From Neopestalotiopsis rosae (taxonomy: Eukaryota; Ascomycota; Sordariomycetes; Amphisphaeriales; Sporocadaceae): DNA of 64,000 bases. Numbering within the stretch: the first letter of the stretch is position 1; every line of letters starts with the position of its first letter. Below are positions 20,601-30,914 of the stretch, one piece after another. The notes under the pieces are model-generated. The model was not told the origin of the DNA and ran no database searches. It saw only the letters and a list, made by a program, of their open reading frames with translations. The position numbers and the translations under genes are program-made. The DNA lies in assembly GCA_023078685.1 (NCBI GenBank), contig JALGAS010000007.1, positions 1,798,001-1,862,000 on the forward strand. The letters are read 5' to 3'.

Positions 20601-21484
20601 TTTGGAGGAAGATGCAAAACTGATTAGGACAATCTGAAAGAACAATTTGCACCAAGCATGAAAATAAAGTTGACTGACTCTAAAGATTCGTTTCTTGACT
20701 GCGCAATATAATGAAATATTTAAAGCGAAAGCTTTCTATTTCCCTACCGTATTGAATACTTCGATTGATAGGAGGCCCTTTGGTTTCTCCGTAACTCCAT
20801 CCCTCAATCGCAGAGCATGGAGTCACATGGGAGCAGATTTGAGAAAGTTTTAATATACTAAGATGGTCAAAGGGTGCTACGGAGACTACTTGCAACGCCG
20901 TCCAGCGAATAGTGTACCGAGTCGCAGCTGTAGGATTGCGGGACTGCCCTTGGCAAAATCCTTCCATGCTTGGCGCAATGAGATCGAATCATATTTCAAA
21001 AGAGGAGAATATGAACATATGTGAACAGAGTGACTGGTAACGGCACAAGAACTTTGTTACAGCACTTGAATCGTAGTGCAAGTCCATGGGATCAAGCAGT
21101 TGTGCACTCGATTATGCTCATATAGTGGCTGCCTGGTTTTGAACTCCTGGTAACAATCGAAGTACCGAAAGCCTTCAGTTTGGAACACTTGCTAATTACT
21201 TCTCAATGTAAACGATCCTGAGTTGGTACAGATCCGTATTGTGTTTGGCCAAAATGCACGTGTACTTGAGACGAATAATACCTGGCGGACTTGCAGTACC
21301 CACCCATTGATGCGCCGGGTTCAGCACACTACCTAGGTACTCCCGGCGCTGGGTAAGCTCCCGCTATCTGCGGCACTAAGCATTGCCTGTCTTGGCGGGT
21401 AACGCCCTGGAAATCTTTTTTTAAGCTCGGTCTTGAACAGTTCGTCATTGCTTGTACTAACCCATCTCAAAACGGCCGTCAACC
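20601..21484. other. intergenic, 0.9 kb
   Basis: Divergent upstream region of the DJ-1 and release-factor genes. An open frame at 20680-20967 (minus) has no domain. No gene seen. Confidence 0.6.
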
Positions 21485-22825
21485 ATGCGCACAACACAAT
21501 GGGTGTGTCAACGATGCGCCTTCGCGCTGAAGCATACGGCTGCTGGCCGAGGCCAATTGCCTCGACCATTACAACTAATAGCTCGTAGATATGCGAGTAA
21601 CGATGCCGCTGCGACAACTCTCCCGCCAGCCCTGCTACAACGCGCCCGCAACATTGCCGCCGAGCACAAAGATCTGCAAACTACTTTGGCAGAAGATTTT
21701 GACGCAAAGGCCGCGAAACGACTCGGCGATCTGAGCAGAGTTGCAAATGCTCTGGCAGAATGGGATACGGCACGGTCCTCTCTAGAAGAACTCGACTCCC
21801 TCATCTCGTCCCCCGATTCCGACAAGGAGCTCCAGGCGCTGGCACAAGATGAACTCCAATCAACACACGCCGCGTTGGCGAGCATGACGACTGCTCTGAC
21901 GGCCTCACTGACACCGCGCGACCCATATGCCGACATGCCATGTCTGTTGGAAATTCGGCCTGGCCCGGGTGGGCAGGAGGGTCGCTACTTTGCCGATGCG
22001 CTTTTCAAAATGTACCGCGCGTACTGTGCTCGCGTGGGCATACGGACCAATGTGGTCAAATACGAAACGGTCGACGGCGCCGAGGCCCAAGGAGGCGCCG
22101 GCTCCGAGACCCCCCTGAGCGAAGCCGTCATTGAGATTCTCGACACGGGCGCATACGACCGGTTCCGCGGTGAGGCGGGCATGCATCGTGTGCAGCGTGT
22201 CCCCGTCACCGAGACAAAGGGCCGGACGCACACGAGCGCCGTCGCGGTCTGGGTCCTGCCCAGTTTCCCCGAGGGCGGCTCCGAGGCCGAGGCCGACTTC
22301 AACGACCCGACGTCGGACTTCTACATTGACCCCAAGGAGGTCAGGTCGGAGAAGATGCGAGCTAGCGGCGCCGGAGGACAGCATGTCAACAAGACGGAAT
22401 CCGCCATTCGTCTGACCCACGTGCCCACTGGTACGGTGGTTTCGATGCAAGACTCGCGATCACAGCATCAGAATAGGGACAAGGCATGGCAGCTTTTGCG
22501 ATCCCGCGTGGCTTCACAACGGAGAGAAGAGCGGGAAGAAAAGGCGAACACTCTGAGGAATAGTGTCCTCGGTAAAGAGAAGATTACCAGAGGCGACAAG
22601 ATTAGAACATACAATTACCAGCAGGATCGTTGCACCGACCACCGGGCTGGGTTCGACGTTCACAACCTTCCGGATGTGCTCGCTGGAGGAGAGGTGCTCC
22701 AAAAGGTCATGGATAGCACAAAGGAATATCTAGTGGCTAGAGACATTCGTGCTCTGATTGCAGAAGAGGAGCTTAATGCTAAAGAGGAAGAAGCTGCTGC
22801 CAACGGAAAGCAGACCAAGAAATAG
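21485..22825 (+). CDS. MRF1: mitochondrial peptide chain release factor 1
   Basis: Single-exon protein of 446 residues with an arginine-rich, acid-poor mitochondrial targeting N-terminus (about residues 1-40). It recognises stop codons and releases the finished chain on mitochondrial ribosomes. Landmarks: RPGPGGQEG at 158-166, the class I codon-reading element HRVQRVPVTET with the PxT tripeptide (P240-V-T242, UAA/UAG type), and the universal catalytic loop SGAGGQHVNKTESA with GGQ at 297-299. The C-terminus KEEEAAANGKQTKK is lysine-rich. All key residues are intact. This is a housekeeping gene; its neighbours give no functional link. Confidence 0.95.
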   Translation: MRTTQWVCQRCAFALKHTAAGRGQLPRPLQLIARRYASNDAAATTLPPALLQRARNIAAEHKDLQTTLAEDFDAKAAKRLGDLSRVANALAEWDTARSSLEELDSLISSPDSDKELQALAQDELQSTHAALASMTTALTASLTPRDPYADMPCLLEIRPGPGGQEGRYFADALFKMYRAYCARVGIRTNVVKYETVDGAEAQGGAGSETPLSEAVIEILDTGAYDRFRGEAGMHRVQRVPVTETKGRTHTSAVAVWVLPSFPEGGSEAEADFNDPTSDFYIDPKEVRSEKMRASGAGGQHVNKTESAIRLTHVPTGTVVSMQDSRSQHQNRDKAWQLLRSRVASQRREEREEKANTLRNSVLGKEKITRGDKIRTYNYQQDRCTDHRAGFDVHNLPDVLAGGEVLQKVMDSTKEYLVARDIRALIAEEELNAKEEEAAANGKQTKK

Positions 22826-23443
22826 AATAGCCGCCAGGGAGGCGTTCCCCGTTTCCGGCACTGTACATCTAGAAAGGCAATTTGCGTCGCATCCGTTCAT
22901 TGACGGTTCAAGACTGTACCATACTGTATCACAATCGGACAAAGGAAAATGGACAGATCTGCCTGCGTTAGCGTTCGTGACTACTACTAGGCCACGAGAC
23001 AGTTCCTTCAATCCCATTGTTGCCTCTCAATAAACCATATCGAGGAAGCTCTGAAGCAGATTGCATTCGTCCGGTGCCAGCGAAGTATAACAAAATCAAG
23101 GATCATAGGTGTCACTCTATTCCCCGAATTGAATCATGAAGCGTTAAATGTTACGAAGAACAAATTAAGTTTCTTTTTTTATGATCACCATTGCCATATA
23201 TTATTGTCATTGTCGTCAAGTAGCTTCATTTTCATACCAGGGCTCCGAACATCGAATCCGAGACTACCATCATTATCCTGTTCATCGCTGCCCTATTTTA
23301 CAGCACGAAAATCATGCCAGCGACAACGCCGACGAGACCCCAGCGCTCTAAGCGAAGGCTAACCGCGACGCTGCGGGCTTGCACAGACAATATCAGTTTT
23401 CAATTGCAATGAGTGAAGCACGTGCGCAATCTATTTCCTTGAC
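22826..23443. other. intergenic, 0.6 kb
   Basis: Convergent 3' flanks of MRF1 and the carboxypeptidase gene. No gene seen. It may include an alternative last exon of the carboxypeptidase (see findings). Confidence 0.55.
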
Positions 23444-25259
23444 TTACGAGCTGGCCTCTGCCCCCGACTCGGCGGTCTCGGATCCGTCATAGTAGGTGTA
23501 AGGGCCCGTGCCGTTGCCCAGGGGGCCCGTCGACTGCGGGGCCGTGGGCTCCGTCTCAAAGGGCGTGGTGTCGCTCAGGTTGGCGACGCGGCCCAGGAGG
23601 AATTCGAGCTGGCGGAACGCGGCGCTGGGGGCGTACTGCGGGATCATGTGGCCCGAGATGTCGACCGAGACGTAGGTGAGGCCGCGCTCCGTGTGCGCGA
23701 CGCCGCCGATGCCCGCGCTGGCCATGGTGGCGAGCAGCGTCGGATCCTCCTCGTAGCCGATGGTGTCGGCGGTGCTCAGGGCGTGGTAGGGGATGTAGAA
23801 GGGCTCCACGGGCACGCTCTCGAAGCCGAGCTTGCCGCCAAAGGTCATGTTCTGGATTGACAGCAGCGTACCATTGGCTAGCAGGATCATGTCCAGGATG
23901 CCGTGGCCGATGATGACGTTTTGCGTCTTGTCAATCACGTTGGGCAGCACCTTATAGCCCGAGGGGTCAGAGGTGTCGCCGCGGCCGGTGAAGACGTTGC
24001 CCGAGGAGCACTCCTCCCATTCCTGGATCGGAGCGTTGATGGCCTTTTGCACGTCGGTACGGTTGAAATACACGTCCGCGCCCTCGGGAATGTAGAACAG
24101 GGAACCGGGGAAGCCGAGAACGTCCCACAGCAGAGGACAGGTGGTGGCAACCTGGTACACATCGAAGCAGGGGTTGACAGAAAAGACCTCATTGTAGACG
24201 GAATACCAGAGGTTGGCACACTCGTCCGACAGGTCGCTCGTGCTCGGCTGGGGGCCGGGAGGAGGGTACTGCAAATATGTGGCCGAGAAGTTGGCGAAAC
24301 CACAAGAGTTGTGCTGCTCGTGCAAGTAGTCGTTGAACGAGTCGTTGAACGGCATGAGATTGGTGTGGTAGTCGACAAAGGGCACGACCGTGTGGCTGGT
24401 CTGCACAATGTCGTCCATGAGGACCGGGTCGTAGATCATCAAACCGCCAAGATCGTAGTAAGTGGTGTCGTTGGCGTCCAACATGGCCGATCCAATGTAG
24501 GGACAGTACATGCCGGCGTAGGACTCGCCGGTGATGTAGACCTTGTATCCTTGCATGGAGAAGAGCTCGATAAAGTTCTTCCAGAAGCCCAGGAACTGTT
24601 CTGCGACATCCTCCTCGTTTGATGCGGTGACATTGCCCTGGGAGAAACCTGTGCCGATGGGCTGCTCAATGTAGACAACGTTGGTCAACCGGTGCCAACT
24701 CCACGGGTTGGGCACGGGCTTGTAAGTTCCGTATTGCCAGATGAATGGACCATGTTCTTGGATCAGACCCTCGAGAGAGGAACAGCCAGGCTACATCATA
24801 AGTCAGCGAACGCATCATCTATTGACCGGCTGCCAATGCACTTACACCTCCATTCAGCCAGAGCAGAATTTCCTTGTCTGCCTTTTCGTTCTCCGATGGG
24901 AAGAACCAAAAGTAGAGCTTCTCAGCAGCATCTAGGTCATCGGTAATTGAGAGCAGTCCAGCGTATGACTCGCCAATGTCAAAATCGACGTCTGGGAGAC
25001 TGGTACCGTTCACCGCAAAGCCTGTCACGAGCTAGTCAGCAAGTTGTCCTATCATGAATGCCAGAGAATTCTCCATACTCGTCGTGTTGTCGTTGAGGAA
25101 CTTTGAACCAGTGGTCTGTCTATTTGCGAGGTAGTGAGACACAAAGTTGTCGTCCTTGAGTGCTGCCCTCGGCGCCTGCTTGCCCACATGCTGCCAGCTC
25201 CGGGACTCGGCCAATGCTGCCAGCGGCAACAGGCTGGATGCGATGGAAGACCAGCGCAT
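23444..25259 (-). CDS. secreted serine carboxypeptidase, S1 type (S10 family)
   Basis: Three exons: 25259-25079, 25021-24846 and 24790-23444 (567 residues). Joins: DNTTS to [10 protein letters not shown] and LNGG to PGCSSLEG; the second donor is a perfect GTAAGT. A signal peptide is at residues 1-19 ([16 protein letters not shown]). Catalytic triad by motif: Ser in [13 protein letters not shown], Asp in [13 protein letters not shown], His in [13 protein letters not shown]. The oxyanion block [16 protein letters not shown] and the ENPWSW-like [10 protein letters not shown] are in place. S10 enzymes remove C-terminal residues from peptides at acidic pH; the pattern GHG-LDMIL-ANGTLL is that of fungal carboxypeptidase S1 homologues. 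The Ser/Gly-rich tail after residue 535 may be a linker. The stop codon overlaps a GTAAGT donor. Confidence 0.92.
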
Positions 25260-26548
25260 TTTTGCTCACTTTCCTGTTGACTGGAATCGAAAACCAATTG
25301 GTGTTTTCAAACAACTACCAGCTTGGCAATCTTCTGAAACGCAAAGTCGAGAGTGACGGCAAAGAGCTGGTGGAGCAGAAGAATGCAAGGAACGGCTGGG
25401 CGTCATGTTATATGACGAGCACAATGCGACGCCATCAGGGTCACATCATCAGGGCCAATAGATAAGAAACGGCAAGCAGCAGCAGCAGGGGCTCAATTCT
25501 CTCGTCAATGACGATCCGGGGGAGGAACACGACAGCGACCGGGCGACGGCGGACTTGCTCCACTTGAGCGGGCAAACAGGCAGTCGCCGTGTAGGTCTGG
25601 ACGAATCGCGTCGAGGCATCTCTGCTAGGCTTGTGATCGCTCAATGGTCCTTTTGTGGATGGGTTCTGTTGGCCTCCCTATCTGGGAAGCTGTTTAACGC
25701 CAGCATGGGCTGTGATAGGCGGACCTCTACCGTTGCGGCGTAGTTCGGGCAGGGATCTTGGAGGGGGAAGGCCCCCAAAGACCCCCCAGGCAATCGATCC
25801 GAGTTTCAAAGCGCCGGTTCTTTGTCTGCTCTTGGCGCGTCACTTGGGAAGCGAGCAGAATTGTTCGATCCGTTCATCTGGAATAATGCGGTTTGTAAAG
25901 TCCTTGACACAATTCAATCGTTGAAGATGCATGGCGGCGATCAGACGATCGATCTGGGAGAACAGTGGCCAGCTACTGCACATGTGAGTCGCACGGTCGG
26001 TATCTAGGTAGCATTCCACTCGAGGCCCAGTGGCGGTCAGCGTATCACAGCAAAATGTAAGCTGAGATGCAACAAGCAAACAAAGAGAAACAGAACGAAT
26101 TCATTGAAGAGCCACGTGCTTGGCGTGCAGTGCCAAGGCCGGGTGACGATGTTACGTCCACACTAGAGAAGAGCCTCAATGCTTGGAAGTCAGTCTACGG
26201 TCGACCTTGGCAACCCTAAGGACAGACAGCGGAACCGCCAAGCTAGCAACATTCCTACCCACTATGTAATCAAGAGTCGGAGCACTCGAGGGAATTGGTG
26301 GTGAAGATCAATTGAATCTCACCAAACAAGACACATGTTAATTGCTTACGAGAGAATGTCCTCAATGGTACAGCCCGATATTGTATGTCGTGTAAGCTTA
26401 CATGCTGTTTGACGTAACATGGAGTGCCACAGAATATTGGATCGTGTATTGATGAATTCAAATAGAAAGGATCTACAAAATGTATGCAGTTCTAACGACT
26501 TACCTAAAGCATCAAAAGTCCTCATTGTGGCCCCACAAGAATCTTGTA
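25260..26548. other. intergenic, 1.3 kb
   Basis: Upstream of the carboxypeptidase and downstream of the Ulp1-like gene. Only short open frames without domains. No gene seen. Confidence 0.6.
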
Positions 26549-27802
26549 CTACATAATGACCAAGTCCCCATCTTCATCCTCATCATCATCCATGGTAACT
26601 ACGGCGTGGATGCCCCACCGGGTGAGGTTATTCGGGAGACGTCCCTCGCTTGCCGCGGTGAAGCCCCCGAGAATCTTCAATTCATGATCAGGGTCGTCTC
26701 GGCGTGGTGGGTGATCACCACAGCCTCCATTGGCCAAAGGAGCTACCGTGTCCGCCTCTACACCTCGTCCCGGGAGTTCGACTGCGATTCGCGCCTTGTA
26801 CTCACTCTGGATGACTGCTCTGGTGGCACAAGCCGCGATCATGGACTCTCGGAGAACGGAGATTTTGGGAAGACCTACATATGAGCTCGTCATCATTGCC
26901 TGTGCCTGGGGCGACAGGTCTGACAGACCACAGTTGGCACGAACATTGAGTCGGCGCATGTACTCTTGCGCAATGCCAAAGCATTGGAATCCAGTCTGCC
27001 AAGCGTGGCTCACCTTGGGGTACTCTGCCTGGTGATCACAGAAATCTGACTCACGGCAAGCGATACCAGCTCGTTGCAGCGTGATAATTACCTCTTGCTC
27101 CAGAAGACTCTCCAAGCGGTCTCTGTTCTGGTTATGGTCAATCAATGGGTCAAAGATCTGGATCGACCGGACGGATCTGTCGTAGTAGATGTCCACGAAT
27201 TCTTCCCGGCGGTTAGTATACTCGAAAGTTGTACCGCGGGGGACGAGCCATGGGGGCCGCGCATCGATTTCACCGATGACAAGACACCAGTGGGCATTCT
27301 TGTCGTCCGCAGTGCTCCTCCAATCATGGGGGCCGACACGAATTGCCCAGATGAACACCTGTCGTGCGCGGAGCGACTCGAATTCGGGGTGCACCCACCT
27401 GGAGCTGTTCCCGAGCGAGTCATGTGCCTCTGTAACAGTGAGGAATTCCGTCTTTTCACGAAATGTAGCTGGGTCTCCGACGAAGTAGCCCAGAAATCCG
27501 GCAGGGTGAGGAGTACTCACTTCCCTCGGGTAGTCGAGGTTGTTCCTCAATGTGGCCAAGGATGCCCACATGCTGTCGGCAACGACTCCTTGGGTGTTGG
27601 ACAGCTGCAGATAGCCCAGCCCAGACAGGGCGCATCCTGTAGTCACTGCGCTCAAGATGGGCTCCGCAATGTGAGAAGGCATTGGCGTTGTGGAATACGA
27701 CAGCTCTCCGGTAGACATTACCTTTGTCGCTCGTACGGTCGGGACATGTTCGTTGGAGTGGACCGAACCACTCGACGAAGGTGGAGAACCGTGACGAATC
27801 AT
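26549..27802 (-). CDS. hypothetical protein with Ulp1/C48-like cysteine peptidase pattern
   Basis: Single-exon protein of 417 residues; ATG at 27802 (MIRHGSPPSSSG), with a second in-frame ATG at residue 30 (MSTGELSYS). I do not recognise the full protein. The middle fits the order of a Ulp1-like peptidase: HWCLVIGEID (His), then IQIFDPLIDHNQNRDR (Asp) and WQTGFQCFGIAQEYMRRLN (Gln..Cys), with about 45 and 60 residues between them. In known Ulp1/SENP enzymes this triad cleaves SUMO-type isopeptide bonds. The DCG of typical members is QCF here, so activity is uncertain. The C-terminus is very acidic (MDDDEDEDGD). An alternative is a transposon-linked or fungus-specific member with another substrate. 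Confidence 0.6.
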   Translation of the reverse strand: MIRHGSPPSSSGSVHSNEHVPTVRATKVMSTGELSYSTTPMPSHIAEPILSAVTTGCALSGLGYLQLSNTQGVVADSMWASLATLRNNLDYPREVSTPHPAGFLGYFVGDPATFREKTEFLTVTEAHDSLGNSSRWVHPEFESLRARQVFIWAIRVGPHDWRSTADDKNAHWCLVIGEIDARPPWLVPRGTTFEYTNRREEFVDIYYDRSVRSIQIFDPLIDHNQNRDRLESLLEQEVIITLQRAGIACRESDFCDHQAEYPKVSHAWQTGFQCFGIAQEYMRRLNVRANCGLSDLSPQAQAMMTSSYVGLPKISVLRESMIAACATRAVIQSEYKARIAVELPGRGVEADTVAPLANGGCGDHPPRRDDPDHELKILGGFTAASEGRLPNNLTRWGIHAVVTMDDDEDEDGDLVIM

Positions 27803-27969
27803 GATGACTGATTTCGTTACTGGAAAAGCCGTTGCTGTAGGGCTACTAGGTTACTGTCGATCCGTTCGATGAACTTTTGGTTGATGTAGTAGGTTGTTTG
27901 TATAGGGACTTGGGTTATCCTGCTGATGGTGATGAAGAGACAGGAGCTTTACCGGCGCTGGGCCGCTGA

Positions 27970-27975
27970 TTTATA
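27970..27975 (-). promoter_or_regulatory. TATA-like box of the Ulp1-like gene
   Basis: The minus strand reads GTATAAATC about 170 bases upstream of the ATG at 27802. Confidence 0.3.
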
Positions 27976-28516
27976 CAACAGCCTTCCTGCTGCCGTGATG
28001 GTTGGATGAAAGACTTTGTATCGAACAATGGTTTTGTTGTTTACATACTATGGTCTTGTTCAGGTTCATGGCACAAAGACACCGCCATCTGTCCTATTGA
28101 ACAAAGGAGAAATGATATTCTTGACGGCACACGAAATGCTTCCCCACCAACGTTTAGCTGAGATCAGCCTGCGGGCCCAGCCTCTCTTTGTCGGACTACG
28201 GCTTTGTTGCTCGAAGATTCGCCTATGTCTATGCCATGAATATCACCATCTCTAGCCCAAGTCGACAAGACGCATAGAGATTTACAAGATGCGGGACCAC
28301 TTTATCCAGCACAACGGTTCCCTATGTTATTCAAAGTCGCATCCTCCTTGCGCAATCCAAATCGGTCATGCTTGATTTTAATGAAGGATAAAGTTTCGAA
28401 AGTCAGCAGAAAACACAAGGACCAAAATATCTTGATGTCCGATTTCCTGTCGTAATGAAACATGTAGACCGTCGGCAAGCTGAGGAATACGGCAGGCGCT
28501 TTTCCAAAACATAAGG

Positions 28517-28636
28517 GAACGAATCAATGAACGAATCAATGAACGAATCAATGAACGAATCAATGAACGAATCAATGAACGAATCAATGAACGAATCAAT
28601 GAACGAATCAATGAACGAATCAATGAACGAATCAAT
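28517..28636. repeat. perfect 12-base tandem array, 10 copies
   Basis: GAACGAATCAAT is repeated ten times without a mismatch from 28517 to 28636, followed by degenerate GAATG pieces. Being a multiple of three it keeps long frames open on the minus strand (SLIR and FIDS repeats), which are artefacts. Perfect identity suggests recent expansion by replication slippage. Confidence 0.95.
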
Positions 28637-28781
28637 GAATGGGAAGTGAATGAATAGCAAGAGGTACAAACGAATGAATGAATAAAATAATTATGCACTG
28701 GGTAAATGCCGGAGCTGGGGTAGAAAGGTTATAGATCCAAATTGACAATCCTGTTGTTAACAATTGACAAGAGCCACATTA

Positions 28782-28805
28782 GTCGGGTTGGCGGAGTGGT
28801 CTGAG
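28782..28805 (+). pseudogene. 5' half of a tRNA-Leu/Ser-like sequence
   Basis: GTCGGGTTGGCGGAGTGGTC followed by TGAG looks like the acceptor strand and D-arm of a fungal class II tRNA and contains a perfect A-box (TGGCGGAGTGG). No matching T-arm with TTCGA follows at the right distance, though ACCCT..AGGGT and ATGAC..GTCAT can form hairpins downstream. Read as a truncated relic. Confidence 0.3.
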
Positions 28806-29123
28806 TATCACCCTGGAGTGTGCAAAAGGGTATGACATGTACGGAGTCATGCCCGCTCCCGAGCAAAATTGTAGGAAAAGTCAGCGGAGGACGTTATACT
28901 CTCCAAAGGCAACGATTTTCCGGGGTTAAGTCCCTCTTTTTGCTATTTTTTATTCAGAATAAAAGATTTATTATCAACTCTTTTGCCTTCGTTTCTCTCA
29001 ATTGTCTGTTACATTTACAATCATGGTCTCCTTCCTTTTTTAGCGTCTTGTTTTATTTTGTGATATCCATTTTCTGTCCAGCATAAGAGACACGAATAAA
29101 ACAAGAGAAATAGAAAAGAAAAG

Positions 29124-29211
29124 GGGTGTCAGTGGGAATCGAACAGCTGTCTCGAATATTTGATCGCAAACAAATCCATGGCGGTGAAAATTCTACCTTC
29201 CCACCAGTCTT
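29124..29211 (-). pseudogene. tRNA-Gly(GCC)-like relic
   Basis: On the minus strand TGGTGGGAAGGTAGAATTTT, then CACCGCCATGG, recalls the D-arm and anticodon arm of tRNA-Gly(GCC), and GTTCGATTCCC about 55 bases on is a perfect B-box core. Acceptor and T-stems do not pair, so a working tRNA is unlikely; a tRNA-derived SINE or decayed copy is possible. Confidence 0.3.
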
Positions 29212-30914
29212 GAATACTTGCAAACGGGTATCAGCTCTGGACGTTTGTCGCGCTTGTCCTACGTCGACCAGGTGATCACTACCAACACGCGCTAAATATC
29301 ATCCTTTATGCATTACTGTTAGCAAAACAAAGCACCCGTCACGAATATGAAATTGTGTGACAACTCAATCGAACCGGGTTTGGCTCGTTGACTTCTTGCA
29401 GCAGTCATGATTCAGCATCACATGCTGGGTTCCATGAGTTCCATGCGAAGAAAAAGTAAAGAAAAGAAAATAACAGCATAGACCAAGTTCAAACCACTGA
29501 CTCTGAGGAGTGCTTGAAAAGAGTAAAATCAAAGAGACCCCATAGCCGCCATAAAAAAAGATCCAAATGGATAGCTTTGCTGTTGCCTGTTGACAAGTGC
29601 CGATCCTGGTGGTAGAGCACTTTGAGTACCGCCGAAGAAGTGTGAGGGTATTGCGTTCAAACTCGATACTCGCTCTTGAGCAGAACACTCAGGAAGAGAG
29701 GGGGAGTTCTCTTTACCCCTCCTCCCAAGGGAAGTAATTCTCTTGGTATGTGACTCTTCGACATCCGTCGAAGATGAGACCGCTTTTTTCTCGCGATTCT
29801 TGACCAAGAGGCAAAGCTTCGTGATCAGGCTCACAACCATTTTGGAAAAAAAAAAAAAGAATAAAAAAGATTAACATCAATAGACCTGTCCTCTGTGATG
29901 GAGCTTTGATGTCATGGACCTAATCAACTCAGCTGGCAGATCGTACGGTGGCATGGGCCAATAGTATGTGTCTGTGTGTGTGTGAATTGTGAGCCGGAAA
30001 GCCAAAGCGCGTATCATTCAAACGGAAGCTTGTGATGATCTCAAAGCTGGGAGTCTAGGCGATAAGTCCCTTCACTATGAATAGTTCATCAGCAAATTGT
30101 AGACTACATGGTTTGATTGGTGAGGAAAAGGAGGACAGGCTGCCAAAGAGAAGGAATTGCCAAGTCCAGGAGCATGGAAGCGACTGCAAACGGAGGTATT
30201 CGCAACGAATGAGAATAGATCAAATCCGAAGCCCCAACAAAGTTTATAGATAGAAATTAACCGCCTTGTGAATAATACCTGCAAATGAAGCCTACCTTGG
30301 TATCCGACTGGTTTGAGTATCGCTCGGTAAGGCAATGCAGTGAAGATAATATATAGCGGTGGAACTCGACGCCCTCTTATTCCAACAGGAATATTCTTTT
30401 CGGTGACCTAAGCAGACTGCGATATTTACCATCAGCCATTATCCGGAGCACGTTTTTGGCCGCTTTAACTTTTTGGTTTATCAATTGCGCTTCTCTTCTC
30501 TGACCAAAATATGCATTTTCTTTCTCAATATGCTAATTTACCTCCTACTTATAATAATATAATTCTTATCAAGTAGTACTTGTAAATTTGCAATATCATG
30601 CAGCACGATGCGAACACACTTTGTGAGAATATGACAGAACGGAAAAGAATTGAAACAGTTGTTCACTGGAATCGAACTGTTGGGCTAGAGAAATGGCAGG
30701 AGATCAACACATCGATGCATTACTGTCATCAGACTAATATTCTCCAGAACAGCTTGCAAACGAACAAGAATGGCCGGGCAACGAGAATTTCTCTCGCCAA
30801 TACTGGGTAACAGTCCAATTAGATCAAATCCCTGGAGTTTTTGCGTTTTGGTTCCCTGATTCCTTTCTCAGAGCGTGGACACTCGCGAGAAATGAGAATT
30901 TCAAAGACTCTTCC

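Larger units (their letters stand above)
27803..30914. other. gene-poor stretch, 3.1 kb, with repeats and tRNA-like relics
   Basis: AT-rich, many short homopolymers and a (TG)n run near 29968-29981. It holds the 12-base tandem array and the tRNA-like pieces listed separately. No protein gene supported; open frames such as 29365-29688 and 30075-30335 have no domain. Confidence 0.55.

Noticed and set aside
28517..28636. CRISPR-like array
   Set aside because: The units are contiguous with no spacers and the organism is a fungus; it is a minisatellite.
28378..28698. Minus-strand open frame with SLIR/FIDS tetrapeptide repeats
   Set aside because: Created by the 12-base tandem array, whose unit is a multiple of three; no start context, domain or flanking coding signal.
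29360..29382. Another TTCGA-containing tRNA B-box-like site on the minus strand
   Set aside because: The T-stem does not pair and there is no A-box at a suitable distance.
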